Positions 32,336 through 43,949 of a stretch of DNA of 64,000 nucleotides are shown piece after piece. The position numbers and the translations under genes are program-made. The stretch spans positions 9,632,001-9,696,000 of the forward strand of contig NC_050104.1 in the NCBI RefSeq assembly GCF_902167145.1, read 5' to 3'. Each line of letters opens with the position of its first letter. The first letter of the stretch is position 1. Under the pieces are notes generated by a model. It ran no database searches, was not told the origin of the DNA, and saw nothing but the letters and a program-made list of their open reading frames with translations. The stretch comes from Zea mays (Eukaryota; Streptophyta; Magnoliopsida; Poales; Poaceae).

Positions 32336-34133
32336 AGAAGTTTTGTTCATAAAAACAATGTAGCACCTGGAGCATTACAGTCACAATGTTTGGGCATACC
32401 AGTAGCTCCAGCAATGGGAGAAAGCAATGTGTATATCAGATCACAAAAACAAACATTGGATATCGGCTGAAGTCTTTGCATGACAACGTGATGTACTCAT
32501 GTAGCTCCTGCTACTTCTATTTACTCATGAGAAAATGTATGGTGCAATCAAAATAATAAAAGCAAACCAAACTAAATGTTCCTCTTGGCAGAAGAACAAG
32601 CCTTCGGTCATTGCTGTTTCTGGAACAGATCATTTCTTGCAGTTTACCCCTAATTCTCCATTCACTGTCATTTCATACTGCAGCTTACATTGCCCAAATT
32701 ACTGTCATTTTGATACTGCAGCTTAGAGGTTAACTGGAGAACACTTGATTCTTTTCAATCTGCCCCTTTTGGCAAACGCTTTTTTTTTCAAAAAAACAAA
32801 TCTGATGAAACTATTCCTGAAATGAACCCTAAGCTCGGCGTACACGCTGCAACTACTGCGGCAATAGCTACAACACTTGCAATCCGAGGATGATCGATGG
32901 AGGTAGCTAAAGATTTCTATCGCACAAGTTCAGCGTACACGCAGCAGGTACTGCGGCCATAGCTACAGTCACAATGTTTTATTGGCTATATACTTGTATC
33001 TGAAGTTCTGAACTCTGAGGTTCAGTCTTGCAACAGCTGTGAACAGTTAACTGACATGAGAAGTATCATTCGGTCTGAAGAAATGGGTGATGCCTTGTAA
33101 TAATCTTGTTTCTGAATTTGATCATCAGAATGACATGTTTACTGATGATAGGATCTTATGTCTTGTGCTTGTGGTTTATGTGAATATGTGATTGTGTATT
33201 TTCATCTTTGTTGAAACTTTAAACTCGGTGAGATTTACAATGTAACTTGCTGAGAAATTGCTACTTGTGCTTTTGAAATGCAAAGCATATCAGACAAGCA
33301 GGCCGTAGCCGATACAAGCCGAAAGCTAGCTGTTATCTGAAAAACAATACGTTACTCCCAACATGACCTAATGGTGATCATCAATCACATTCCGCCTGAT
33401 TGGATAGCTGCCTGCGGACGCGACATACGGATACTAGTAAATGACCTTGCATCTATTTAGGGCTTGTTTGTTTTGCTTTCAATCCATGTGGAGTTTTGCT
33501 TTCAATCCATGTGGATTGGGTGAGATTAAATAAGTTTAAATCTCAAACAAGTCAAAAAAATTATATTTTTTCTAATTCCATCCAATCCATATAGATAGAA
33601 ATAACCGAACAATATCTTATGTGGTCTGCATCGGCGTGCAGACAACTAAACATAAATTTAGACAGAGTCAACACACAATGGCCTAAGACAAGACGGCGGA
33701 TAACCAAACAGACAAAATGTGCAATATTGACTCCAAATCAATGGCATTGCGTCATTGACTACCAATTCCTATATCAAATTATTGAAGGCACAAGAAAAAC
33801 TTTATCAAAGCATGCATGACGCTCTGGTGTTAACAGTGATCCTCCGTGTCGTTCTAGTACAGGGTCAAAGGTATGAAACACCGATATAGACTACAGTGGA
33901 CAACAATTGGATACACTGAAATGGCAAGCTAACACTCTTCCACTGAAGTCAGCTCCGCATCAAATTTTCTAAACTGAAATGGTTGTGTCAAAATGTCCTC
34001 GATGGCTCACAACCTCTTGGCTCCAATGACACCAACGCATACATGAAGGGTCAAGATACTCAGTGAGAAAACTCCACTATTACAACTGGAACTTGTTGGC
34101 CATGGCTAGATTTGCAGTTTTCTGTATTCCCTT
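32336..34133. other. Spacer between the convergent PPR and methyltransferase genes
   Basis: It contains the 3' UTRs of both genes and otherwise unrecognised AT-rich DNA. Part of 32336-32413 is the sequence that is also found inverted at 30002. Only short, unconvincing frames occur. Confidence 0.5.
33459..33612. mobile_element. Possible MITE remnant
   Basis: It begins AGGGCTTGTTTGTTTTGC and ends ATAACCGAACAA, a weak imperfect inverted repeat of the style of grass hAT/Tourist MITEs. A 24-bp direct duplication built on TTGCTTTCAATCCATGTGGA lies near the left end (33473-33520). No target duplication was found. Confidence 0.3.
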
Positions 34134-37100
34134 CTACAATTTCTGTTCCGCTCGCCTAATGGGATCTTGGAAGTATTGAAGGGAAATGAGAAGTGCCTCC
34201 TAGAAAGAAAGAAAAATTGCTACTTCTGTTAGCATATGAACAGATGTCATAACAATAGAACTTTTTAAAACTTATAGTAGGCGGATACCTCTGTTCTTAT
34301 TGTTCTGCTCCCTTGGTTGGGGCATGTATTGAAATAAGATGTGAATACATCATCTGCACGTTTACCCTGTTATAGAAATAAGTGACTTCAGCACCAACAG
34401 CAGTAATAGTACAATAATTAATGAAGTGAAAGAGTCATCAGTCATCACGAACACAAGCTGAATGTTTCGTCTAACAAATTAGCCCAGGTTCTCATGAAAT
34501 GTTGACATTTCAAGTACTCTCAATTTGACCATAGACCACAAATGCTTTCATAACTACTAAATTCCATTCAAGTAATCAGGGTTCACAAAAAAATGTGAAG
34601 TATGATAACGGAAAGAACAGCCATACCTTCAAGTTTGTATCTTCTTCAATGCTTTCTTCCAAACCAGCAAGTCCACCAAATGCAATCAGTAGGTGCCTGT
34701 TCATGAAGCTTCATAAGTGACAGGATAGACTCAAAATGGTGGCTAATATACATGGCAAGGGTCATTCGTAAAGCATACAAATTACAAATCTCTACTACTT
34801 ATTACGGCAATAAGGGGTAGGTTGTCATTCCGTATTCTGCCATTCTCATTCCCCCCTCCCCGCACAATCCATTCTCTCACGTTCGGTCATCATTCCCTGT
34901 TTCCTTTCTCATTCTCCCCTCCCCACAAAACTCATTCCCATTCCCACGTACATCTCACGCCTAGCTAAAATTATATTAAAAAAACAGGCCCCAAGGGGAT
35001 TCGAACCCGCGACCCCTCAAGTAAATGTGCTCGTAGCTACCACTACACGACATGTGTGTTTATGTCTACATCTATTATAATAAAAACATATACTATATCT
35101 CTCCCGAAGCCCACCTGCTACCCTTGCACAATGTGTAGTAGTAGATAAGTATCATCGAGATTATTAAATTATATTTTTGGATTGAGGGAGTAGTATTTAA
35201 AGAAGAGCCTTGCATGCAATTTCTTTTGTTTGAATAATGTTTTCAACTTAAATTCTTTTTTTTGCACGTGTGACATTTATTCTCCGTAATATTTTTCCAT
35301 GGATCTGACTTATAAGTCATTTTCATAAACCAATACTAAAGATGAATCCATGTTTCTTACTTGGAAACCCCGAACAAACACCACTAGCACGAGGCGCTCG
35401 CGTTGGCGTCGCTCATCGACGACGAGAAGAAACTTGGCGACTGCCAGTTCGACCTCTGGAAGCAGTCCTACGTGGCCCATGCGCCGCTGTGTACGGCAAG
35501 CTCCGGTGCAGCCGCCGCTTGGACGCGGTCCAGAGCGGCTGCACCGCGCTGTCCATCGTCAAACATGGGGACCTCATGGTCATCACCAATGCCGACGACT
35601 CTCGGGTTGTTCTGGGCACCGCAACCGACGACGGCGCCATCACGCCGTCCAGCTCATCATCCACCTGAAGCCCAACCTGCCACGTAAGTCGCTACTGACC
35701 GCCCATGAATTCTTGTGCGCTGGGATGACGGCTATTGTTGTTGTTGTGTGAGTGTCCTCAAACAAGATGTATGTAGAGGAATAGCACATCCGGTGGTGCA
35801 ACGACCAGGTGTACTACCTCGCTGATGAGCCCGGGGTGCACTTCATTTGGCAGTCCAGCCAAGAGTCATCGGTACTCACCATGTCACGCGCGTTCAACGA
35901 CTACTATATCAAGGATTGTGGCGTCATCTCGGCGCCAAAAATGAGCAGAGGAGGACCGACAACAATGACCACTCGCCATCGTCGGGGTAGCTTTTGTGCT
36001 GGCCTGCCTTTAATTCTCTTCGCAAACACACACTTGCATTTTTTGTTTAAGCAAGCGTGTATGGTGGTGCGTGCCTGATAACTAACGATGTACGAAGAAA
36101 CTTCTACCGGCAGGTGTGGCACATGCTCTCTAATGATGAGACCATGCAAATCATGACATATATCGAAGTCTGCATGATACTGATGGTTGCAATGTAGTAG
36201 TGAAATAACTAAATTAAAATAACAAAATTTATGTATGGCTAGGATCACAAATGGATTATGAAATATTTTCTTATAACAATATAAGACACATTTTGTATAT
36301 AAGTTATCATGGTATTATATGTTCCCGTTGCAACGCACGGGTACTCACCTAGTATGGTTATAAGTGCATATGCCCCTCAGGTGGTGTTAGTGAGAGCGAG
36401 AAGAGAAAGTTCTAAAAAGACTTAGATGGCTTGATTAGAGCAGTACCCACCAATTAGAAGCTTTTCATAGGAGGATATCTCAATGGTCATGTAGGTTCAA
36501 CAAATGCAGGTTGAGCTGGCTCATGGAGGTTTCGAATACGGTAGTAGGAATCAAGGAGATGATATTTTGGACTTTGCTATAGCCTACGGCCTAGTGATAG
36601 CCAACACTTTTTTCAGAAAGAGAGATTCTCATTTGGTGACTTTTAGCAATGGCCATCGTTCGAGCTAGATCGACTTCGTTCTCACAAGGTGAGAAGATAA
36701 ACAAGCATGTTTGGATTGTAAGGTGATACCTGGAGAGAGTGTTGTGCCCCAACATAATCTTGTGGTGGCTGACTTCCGTTTTCGGATCTGTACCCATAGG
36801 GATAAACAAGCCAAATTTGCGAGGACGAGGTGGTGGAAACTCAAAGGGGGGATCCGAAGTTTTTAAGGAAATAGTTTTTGTGGAGGACGCTTGGTCCGAA
36901 GAAAAAGATGCAAACAACATGTGGGTGAAGATGGCAACATGTATTAGGAAGGTGGCGTTAGAGGTGTTTGGAGTGACCAAAGAGGGCAGAGGTGAACCTA
37001 AAGATACTTGGTGGTGGACTGAAGACGTTCAAAAGGTAATAAAGGAGAAGAAAGAATGTTACAGGAGCTTGTTCTATGGCAGGAGCACAGTCAACATACA

Positions 37101-40100
37101 AAGGTATAAGGTGGTAAAGAAGACTGCAAAGCGAGTTGTGAGTGAGGCGAAGGGTCGAGCCTTGATGATCTTTATCGAAGACTAAGTACAAAGGAAGGGG
37201 AGAAGGATGTTTATAAGATGGCTAGGATTCGGGAAAGGGAGACGAGGGACCTCAACCAAGTTAAATGCATTAAGGATGAGATGGATCAGCTCTTGGTGAA
37301 AGGACAAGACATCAAACAAAGGTGGCAGAGGTATTTTGACAATCTTTTCAATGGTGAGAATGAGACTATGGACACCCAGTTGGATGACTCCGATGATTTA
37401 AATAGATGCTTTGTACGCAGGATCCAAGAGTCAAAGATCAAAGAAGCTTTAAAGAGGATGAAAGGGGGCAAGGCGATGAGCTCGGATGGTCTCAATAAAG
37501 GTGTGGAAATGACTTGGGGATATTGGTATAGTTTGGCTAAACAAGTTGTTCAATCATATTTTTCTATCAAACAAGATGTCTGATGAGTTGAGAAGGAGTA
37601 CATTAGTACCAATCTTCAAGAACAAGGAAGATATTGACTTGGTTGTACCAACTATAGAGTTATTGAAGCTATGAAGCTATGGGAGAGAGTTATTGAGCAT
37701 CGCCTGAGAGGAATGACGCATATCACCATGAACCAAATTGGATTCATGCCCGAAAGGTCAACCATGGAAGCAATTTTCTTAATAAGACAAGTCAAGGAGC
37801 GGTATAAGGAGCAGAAGGACTTGCACATGGTTTTTATCGACTTGGAAAAAGCCTATGATAAAATACATAGGAATCTCATGTGGTGGGCATTGGACAAGCA
37901 TAAAGTCCCAACAAAGTATGTTACGCTCAGCAAGGACATGTATGACAAGGTTGTGACTAGCGTCCGAACAACTGATGGTAATACGAATGCTTTCCCGATT
38001 AACATAGGACTACATCAAGGTTTGGCTTTGAGCCCTTATCTATTTGCCTTAGTGATAGATGAGGTCACGAGAAATATACAAGGAGATATCCCGTGGTGTA
38101 TGCTTTTTGTTGACGATGTAGTTCTAGTAGATGAAAGCCGGGAGTGAAGGAGTAAATAGAAAGCTAGAGTTATGACGTCAGACCAGGACCAAAACCGAGT
38201 ATATGAGATGTGACTTTGGTACTACAATTAGTGATGATGGAGATGTAAGCTTGGGAGTCCATGTAGTACCCAAGAAGTACACACCATTTTTTGGGATCGA
38301 TGCTATAGAGAGATGGTGATATTGATGAAGATGTTAGCCATAGGATCAAAGCGGGGTGGATGAAATAGGGTCAAACATCGGGAGTCCTATGTGACAAGAG
38401 AGTGCCACATAAGCTGAAAGGCAAGTTCTACAGGATGGCAGTTAGGCCTGCTATGTTATATGAGGCTGAGTGTTGGTCTACTAAGAGATGTCATATCCAA
38501 CAACTGAGTGTCGCAGAGATGTGTATGTTGCGTTGGATATGTGGGCACACAAGATTAAACCTAGTGAGAAACAATGACTTACACGATCTACTAGGAGTAG
38601 CGTCAATTGAAGAAAAGTTTATTCAATACCGGTTGAGATGGTTTGGGCATGTCCACCGAAGACCCCCAGAGGCACCAGTGCACAGAGGCATCATAAGACG
38701 GGTCATTAATGTGGAGAGGTAGAGGGCGGCCAAACTTAACATGGGAGGAGGCAATCAAAAGGAACTTGAATGAATGGAATATCCCTAAGGAGTTGTGTTT
38801 GGATAGAAGTGATTGGAAAGAAGCTATCCACGTGCCCGAACCGTGATTAGGCCTTTTCCCTTTTAGTTCTCTCAAAAGTTTTCCCCTCCCTTTCTCTCTT
38901 TCTCTTTTTAGTGACTTCGACTTGGGTTTCAAGTCTAGCCTACCCCAACTTGTTTGGGACTAAAAGCTATGTTGATGTTGATGTGGTTACAATCCTCAGC
39001 CTTGGAATATGGCAATAACACACTACTAGCCAATCATTACCATAGAAAGAATTTCACTAAAAAGTATCAGACTATCAGTTCAATAGTTAAGTAAAGGTAC
39101 AAATTCCTTGGTTAAATGTTTGTCTATTCACGATAATTTAACACAAAGGTAAGTTAGCAGCTACTTTCTTACTTCTTAGCAAGCATTAGCACAGGTTAGC
39201 GCATAAAACACTTCCACCGCTATTTGACTATTTGTTGAAATGTACAGTTTAGTGTACTCAAATAAATAGGAAGCATCCTAAGCAAATTAGTAAGAATTTT
39301 TACACATTCAATTGATAAAAATGGTGCAAAATCCAAATTGGTTTCTCAAGGTGGTCCATAAGAACAGCAGATGGCATACCTAAAAGTAGGTAAGGTAAGC
39401 TCGGAAGAATTAACTATTTGTCCATGCTCTGAGGTGCCAATGATGTGGTCATATTCTTCCTAGAGATAGTAAATAGGAAGGTGGATGTGAGTAGTCATAA
39501 GGCCCATAACACTTTTTTTTCTGAATACCATATTGAGATGTGAAAACAGTACCTTGAATGGGGAATTTTTTAAAACACCACTTAAATTTGAAGTATAACG
39601 GACTTTGTAGCCCCAATAAGATCCCATCTGTTCCCTGGGTGTCGAAGGGGGGACGACTTTCCTTATGCAAGCTAGATGCAAGTACAAATTAAGTTAAAGC
39701 AACATGACAAAACAAAACAGTATACGGTTAAAGTTAATACTGTTCTAGAATGAGGACATAGAGAGAGATACTTCACAAAAATAGGCAATATAATTTGGTT
39801 TCGAAATTGAATGGACAAGAGAAAACACATCAGAAGAATACATTAAGAAAAATTGAAATGAGGGGCCAAAAGTTGAAGAAGCAACAATCCAACAAATATC
39901 ATGAACTGGTGATGAATATATATCATTTAAAAATTGTTCTAATAATAGAAGTGTTGAACTGTTGATCTACCAAATATAAATGCTTAGAAAAATAGGAATA
40001 GTCATAATGAGGATTATCTAGATTACTCAAGAGTCAAGACATGTAAAAATTCGTCATACATTGGAATAGTTATAGATAAAGAAGTATCAACAAAATCATA

Positions 40101-42489
40101 TTTTGTAATCCTTGAAATAAATGGTTTACCTGTCGTTAGGTCACGGTTTGTTCCCATGGCTACAGTAACTCTTTTGCCTGGTTCTAGTTTTTGTTCAACC
40201 AGAACATTCTGCAGAATCATGATAAACTAGAATCAGTGCCACATTGTTTGCATGGTAATGGTGATTTGTTCTATATATGAAACCATTAAGTGCAAATCAG
40301 ACAATATACATTGCAAAATGTTTTTTTATCTGCAAATGATAAATTAAGGTCTGTCAAATCTAAGGATTTATTTTTCCTAGCTTCAGTGTCTACCTTAAAA
40401 AGCCTTATTTGCAGGGGAAAAAAGTCAATTACCATAAGCAAAATCATATTTAAGATCTTTATAAAGTTGTGCCCATCTAGATACTCCCATAGATTGTAAT
40501 TTTTGATAGGCTTTCCAAGTCTTTCAACATATCTTCCAACTCAGTAAACATCTTTCCCCAGAGGCCCAGACAAGTGGCACAGAATAAGAAAAGGACACTA
40601 GAAGTACCATAATACCTTACTTAATCCGACATCAACAAGAGTCCCCTTTGAGGGATCACTTTCCAATGTTACACCTGTCAAGATTCAGTAACATGTAAGC
40701 ATTTTGTTGGGTCAGAAATATCAAAATATGTGGAACAGACAATTATTCAACATGAGCAAGCTGAAAATGATTTAAACAAGTAGTACAGATCCAGCATGCC
40801 AGCAGAGATGCCTAGTGCAATGTAAAAAACAAAATTGGGTGCAATGACTTCTAGTTCGGGCATCAAATCATCATGAGAAAATCCTTAAAAATGCAATATG
40901 CACTATGTTGTAACTTGTAAGGCCATTTGAAATTCATCCTCCAAACAAGCTACAATTAAAAAAAAAGTGCTTGGTGTGGATAGCAACAAAACTTCCATTT
41001 GATTTAACATGTATCATAAATTTCTCAGTTTCTTACTCCCGGTACAGAGTGAACATCAAAGGCCACATAGGTAGAGTTTGAGAATTACATTTTGAATTTT
41101 CCCAGGAACTGAGTGTTAATTGGTGTACTAACCAAATTGTCTTGCACTTCTCCACCTAACTGTGTTTTGAACTACATATCACCTCACCATATATTATTAA
41201 TATTTGTTTATTTTCGCTAATCACTGATCATTAATCCATCCGATCCAGATTATAAGGTATTTCACGTAAGCCAAGAATCAAAGTTTATAATATTTGAAGA
41301 ATAATTTTTAACTATTGTGGTACAAACTTCATGCTAGATTTGTAATCAAATTTTCAAATGTCCCCTCTGAACAAGCAGTAGCAATTCAACACCTACAAAG
41401 GGGAACAGCCCTTTGTCTTTACCGTATTGTATACTATATTAACCAAGTTCGTTCAGCCCTTCCAGATGTGAGAGCAAAGGTAATTGAGTAACAATTGAAA
41501 TTGAAAAGGAATACGTGCAAGCTTGATTAGCAAAAGAGCCTTAAATGGCCATATTCTAATTTATAAATGCACATTAGTGTCACATTCCAGATGTTTAGCA
41601 TGTATTGTGCTTGAACTATGGGAAGGAACAGGATTCCTAGATTAGCTCCATGGTACAAGTTATATTTAACTACTTATTTACTTAAGTACCCTTTTCAACA
41701 GAGATGAAGTCCTAATTCAAATTGTGAGCTAAGAATTTGGAATCAATAGCAGGGGCACCGGAAGAGATATCACCTTCACGAAACTCGGACCATTCGTGCT
41801 TGCGCACATGGTGTGGTGCATCGAGCGGTGGAAGCAGTCCCTGCATAGCAGGACATAGCACAGCACGATTAGCACCTAGAGAAATCATCAAACGTCGAAG
41901 GAAACCACATTGCTTGGCATCTCACCACAAACTTCAGGTTCTTGTGCATCGGAAAGAGGCGGCGGCGGAGGTACTGTGGAGTTTCCAGATACTCCAAAAT
42001 CCGAACAAGGAACCGCGCGCCGCTCTCTTCACCATCACCGGCGCTGCCGTTCTCCGCCGCGGGAGTACTGTCAAAGACGACGACCTCGTCTATGCGAAAG
42101 ACGGTGGCGGCGCGAGCGATCTGACCAGCCAGCTGAAACAGAAGAGATGCTCTTGTAAGGCTTCGTGCTGCAAGATAAGCAAGGACTAGTGCAACAACGA
42201 GGAATGGGGTACGGACGAGGGTGGCGAGCTCGAGGGACTGGGCGTTGTCAATGATGGAGCCGGCAACGGCTATGCTAACCGTCGGCTTCAGCTTTTTCTT
42301 CTCCTCCCGCTCGTCCTTATCCTTCCTCTGCTTCTGCTTCTGCTTCTTCTCTTTGGGTGCTTCTTCCTCGGCCATCGAGGCGCCGCAGTCATCCTCCTTG
42401 GCATCCTTGTGCTTCTTCCTCTTCTCCCTCTTGTCGTTCTTGCGCTGCTCCTTCGCAGCAGCGGCAGCCTCGCTGTGAACGCGGTTCAT
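34134..42489 (-). CDS. SPOUT-family RNA methyltransferase (C9orf114/SPOUT1-like), ten exons
   Basis: Exons on the minus strand: 42489-42217, 42132-41926, 41840-41774, 40674-40616, 40208-40130, 39656-39553, 39459-39380, 34696-34627, 34366-34289, 34199-34134. All introns are GT...AG. Together they give 1083 bases with no stop until TAG, that is 360 residues, near the human family member in length. Residues 1-70 are Lys/Glu-rich, probably a nuclear/nucleolar tail. The fold then follows: TVSIAVAGSIIDNAQSLELATL, AGQIARAATVFRIDEVVVFD, the LETPQYLR and PLDAPHH blocks, GTLVDVGLSK, EPGKRVTVAMGTNR, SYWGYKVRY, FGGLAGLEESIEED and the end ALLISLQYFQDPIRRAEQ. These knotted enzymes use S-adenosylmethionine; the animal homologue is a spindle-associated RNA methyltransferase. 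Intron 7 (39379-34697) is swollen by a Helitron and a LINE, yet the coding sequence is intact. Confidence 0.92.
34984..35058 (-). other. tRNA-like (SINE-type) fragment in the Helitron
   Basis: On the minus strand a Box A-like GTGTAGTGGTAGCTACGA is followed about 35 bases later by the Box B GGGTTCGAATCCCC and a T-rich stretch (TGTTTTTTT). The 5' acceptor strand does not pair with the 3' one, so this is not a working tRNA. It is more likely a tRNA-derived SINE or pseudo-tRNA fragment. Confidence 0.4.
35399..35990 (+). pseudogene. Captured protein phosphatase 2C fragments
   Basis: Part one (35399 to about 35690) encodes, across shifted frames, SLIDDEKKLGDCQFDLW and then SGCTALSIVKHGDLMVITNADDSRVVLGT, the PP2C motif with the metal-binding GDSR region, here altered to ADDSR. 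A GTAAGT donor at 35682 and a short non-coding piece separate it from part two (about 35795-35990), with YYLADEPGVHFIWQ, TMSRAFNDYY and IKDCGVISAP. This is the LAMSRAFGDY region with Gly changed to Asn. The N- and C-terminal thirds of a PP2C are missing. The intron-like spacer shows that a genomic, not cDNA, copy was taken up. It is not a functional phosphatase. Confidence 0.8.
36353..38983 (+). mobile_element. RTE-clade LINE, 5'-truncated and decayed
   Basis: It starts within the endonuclease (VISAYAPQV, then GDDILDFAIAYGLVIANTFF and the HRSS..IDFVL region). The reverse transcriptase follows (37671-38147) with GFMPERSTMEAIFL, VFIDLEKAYDKI, LHQGLALSPYLFALVIDE and the catalytic box as FVDD. 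The C-terminal MLRWICGHTRLN segment lies at about 38525-38560. The 3' end CTACCCCAACTTGTTTGGGACTA and a GTTGAT repeat without poly(A) is diagnostic of plant RTE elements. Stops and shifts separate the frames. It lies in intron 7 of the methyltransferase gene on the opposite strand and abuts the Helitron end. TATGGTTATA at the left and TGTGGTTACA at the right could be a decayed target duplication. Confidence 0.85.
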
Positions 42490-42737
42490 GGCGGTGGCGG
42501 CGCCGCTGGCCAGGGAGGAATTCAGGAATGGATGCTTGGATTGGGAATTTTGGGCCGATCGGGAGTTTTGGACTGTTATGGGAGGCGTATTCTTTTGGTG
42601 GGCCGATTGGGAGTTTCGGAGCTCCTTGGCACCGAAAATGTGTCCCTAGTGGTCGAGTTTAGAAGAGCTCAGCTCACTAATCGTTCAGTTCTACTCCTTA
42701 ATTCTCCCGTGAAGTGATTTTATTAGATTCCTAAGGC
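42490..42737 (-). promoter_or_regulatory. Probable promoter/5' UTR of the methyltransferase gene
   Basis: A GC-moderate 250-bp segment directly upstream of ATG 42489, ending where a MITE begins. No TATA box is obvious in the minus-strand direction. Short open frames here are not supported as genes. Confidence 0.3.
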
Positions 42738-43026
42738 TAATATCATCTCCAAGAGTCTTTTTTATTTTCGCTTTCTAAATAATAATTTAGAGAGTAATTT
42801 ACATAAAAATCATTTTCTATATATTTTTAAACACCAACAGCCTTTCTATATCATGATTTCGCTCTAGGGAGCATTTCACGATTTCTATATTTGGCTAGTG
42901 AGAAACTCAAAATAGAAAATGACTATATTTAGATAGACATTTAAATAAGTTGTTGGAGGATATTTTTTAAAAAATATTTATATAGATTAGAAAAAAAATA
43001 TAGAGAGCCTCTTGGAGTTGCTCTAA
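42738..43026. mobile_element. MITE-like inverted repeat 1
   Basis: Its ends read ATCATCTCCAAGAGTCT on the left and, inverted, GAGCAACTCCAAGAGGCTCTC on the right. The AT-rich interior is about 290 bp. The ends are typical of the GAGCATCTCCAAGAG class of grass MITEs. Target duplication is unclear. Confidence 0.55.
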
Positions 43027-43029
43027 TGC

Positions 43030-43350
43030 TCCGTTTAGATGTCGATATTGGAGGGCGTGAAATTGAATTGGGTTCAATATCAAATCAGTCATGATATTGA
43101 AATAAGATGTAATTCCAATTATATTGTTTGGATGTCGTTGAATTGGAGTTTGAAATTATGTGGTCTAATTCCACGCAATACTGAGGGGTGACGCTCGGTA
43201 TTGGGAGAGGGAGTTTCTAGTTATAGTCCAATTTCACGAAATTGAGTCTCTGATTCCAATTCTCAATTCTGTGTGCAACCAAATAATAAAATTTAGAAAA
43301 GCTTATTCTAATTCCTAATTCTGTGCTCCAATATCGACATCCAAACCGAC
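43030..43350. mobile_element. MITE-like inverted repeat 2
   Basis: Left end CCGTTTAGATGTCGATATTG and right end (inverted) CGGTTTGGATGTCGATATTG form a terminal inverted repeat of over 20 bp with one or two mismatches, about 320 bp apart. The interior also repeats GATTCCAATTC/GAATTGGAGTTT-type arms. There is no coding potential. Confidence 0.65.
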
Positions 43351-43574
43351 ATAGGAGGAGTAAAGAGAAAATGGTGTAAAGAGCTTATGAAAATTGATTT
43401 TTTTTCTAATCTCCAAAAGAACAAGAACATAGGAGGATGCATGATGAAGCATACTCTAAATGAAGTGATTCTCCCCCTTCTCACCTAATTTAGTTAGCAT
43501 TTTGAGTGTTTTGAATGGTTGGGGTGATCCTCTTCGTAAAAGATAAAGATGAAACCCACCCAAACAACCTTTAA

Positions 43575-43679
43575 GGGCTAGTTTAGGAGCCACAAAACTG
43601 GAGTGGATTGTAGGGGCTAAAATTCTCTAGATTTTATCCCATCCAATCCCCTCCATTTTATGGACTCCCAAATTAGCCC
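43575..43679. mobile_element. Short PIF/Harbinger-type (Tourist-like) MITE
   Basis: A 105-bp foldback: GGGCTAGTTTAGGAGCCA at the left pairs with the inverted right end GGGCTAATTTGGGAGTCCA. It is flanked by TAA on both sides (43572-43574 and 43680-43682), as expected for the 3-bp TWA target of Harbinger MITEs. Confidence 0.7.
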
Positions 43680-43949
43680 TAAATACTATAACTACCACAT
43701 CTAGCATATGCGCGCTCATGTAAGAGCATCTCCAAAAGCTCCCCAGAAGTCTTCCCTAAATTCAGTTTTTTGGGAAAAACACAAAAACATGTCTCCAACA
43801 GTTTCCCTATAGCACTCCCAACTTTTTCATAGCCCTTAAAACTCCCCAATTTGTAGCTACAAATGAGGGTTTTTTTGACTCCCCAGAAACAATCTGCCGC
43901 TTTAAGGGATCTGTTGGAGAAAGGATTAAAATCTACCTTCACTAATTAT

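Larger units (their letters stand above)
34799..36352 (+). mobile_element. Non-autonomous Helitron with captured PP2C fragment
   Basis: The 5' end TCTCTACTACTTATTA (34799) follows an A. The 3' end has the hairpin CCCGT-TGCAACGC-ACGGG (36323-36341) followed by TACTCACCTAG and then T, which is the CTRR-type end placed between host A and T. Both ends match the common grass Helitron signature. The 1554-bp body carries two pieces of a protein phosphatase 2C gene and a tRNA-like sequence, but no Rep/helicase. It sits in intron 7 of the methyltransferase gene, in the opposite sense. Confidence 0.85.

Noticed and set aside
34984..35058. A functional tRNA gene
   Set aside because: Box A and Box B are present but the acceptor stem does not pair and the D/anticodon arms are irregular; kept only as a tRNA-like fragment.
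40290..40499. 69-codon plus-strand frame in the methyltransferase gene
   Set aside because: It lies within intron 4 on the opposite strand, is Lys/Ile/Phe-rich from AT-rich sequence and has no family.
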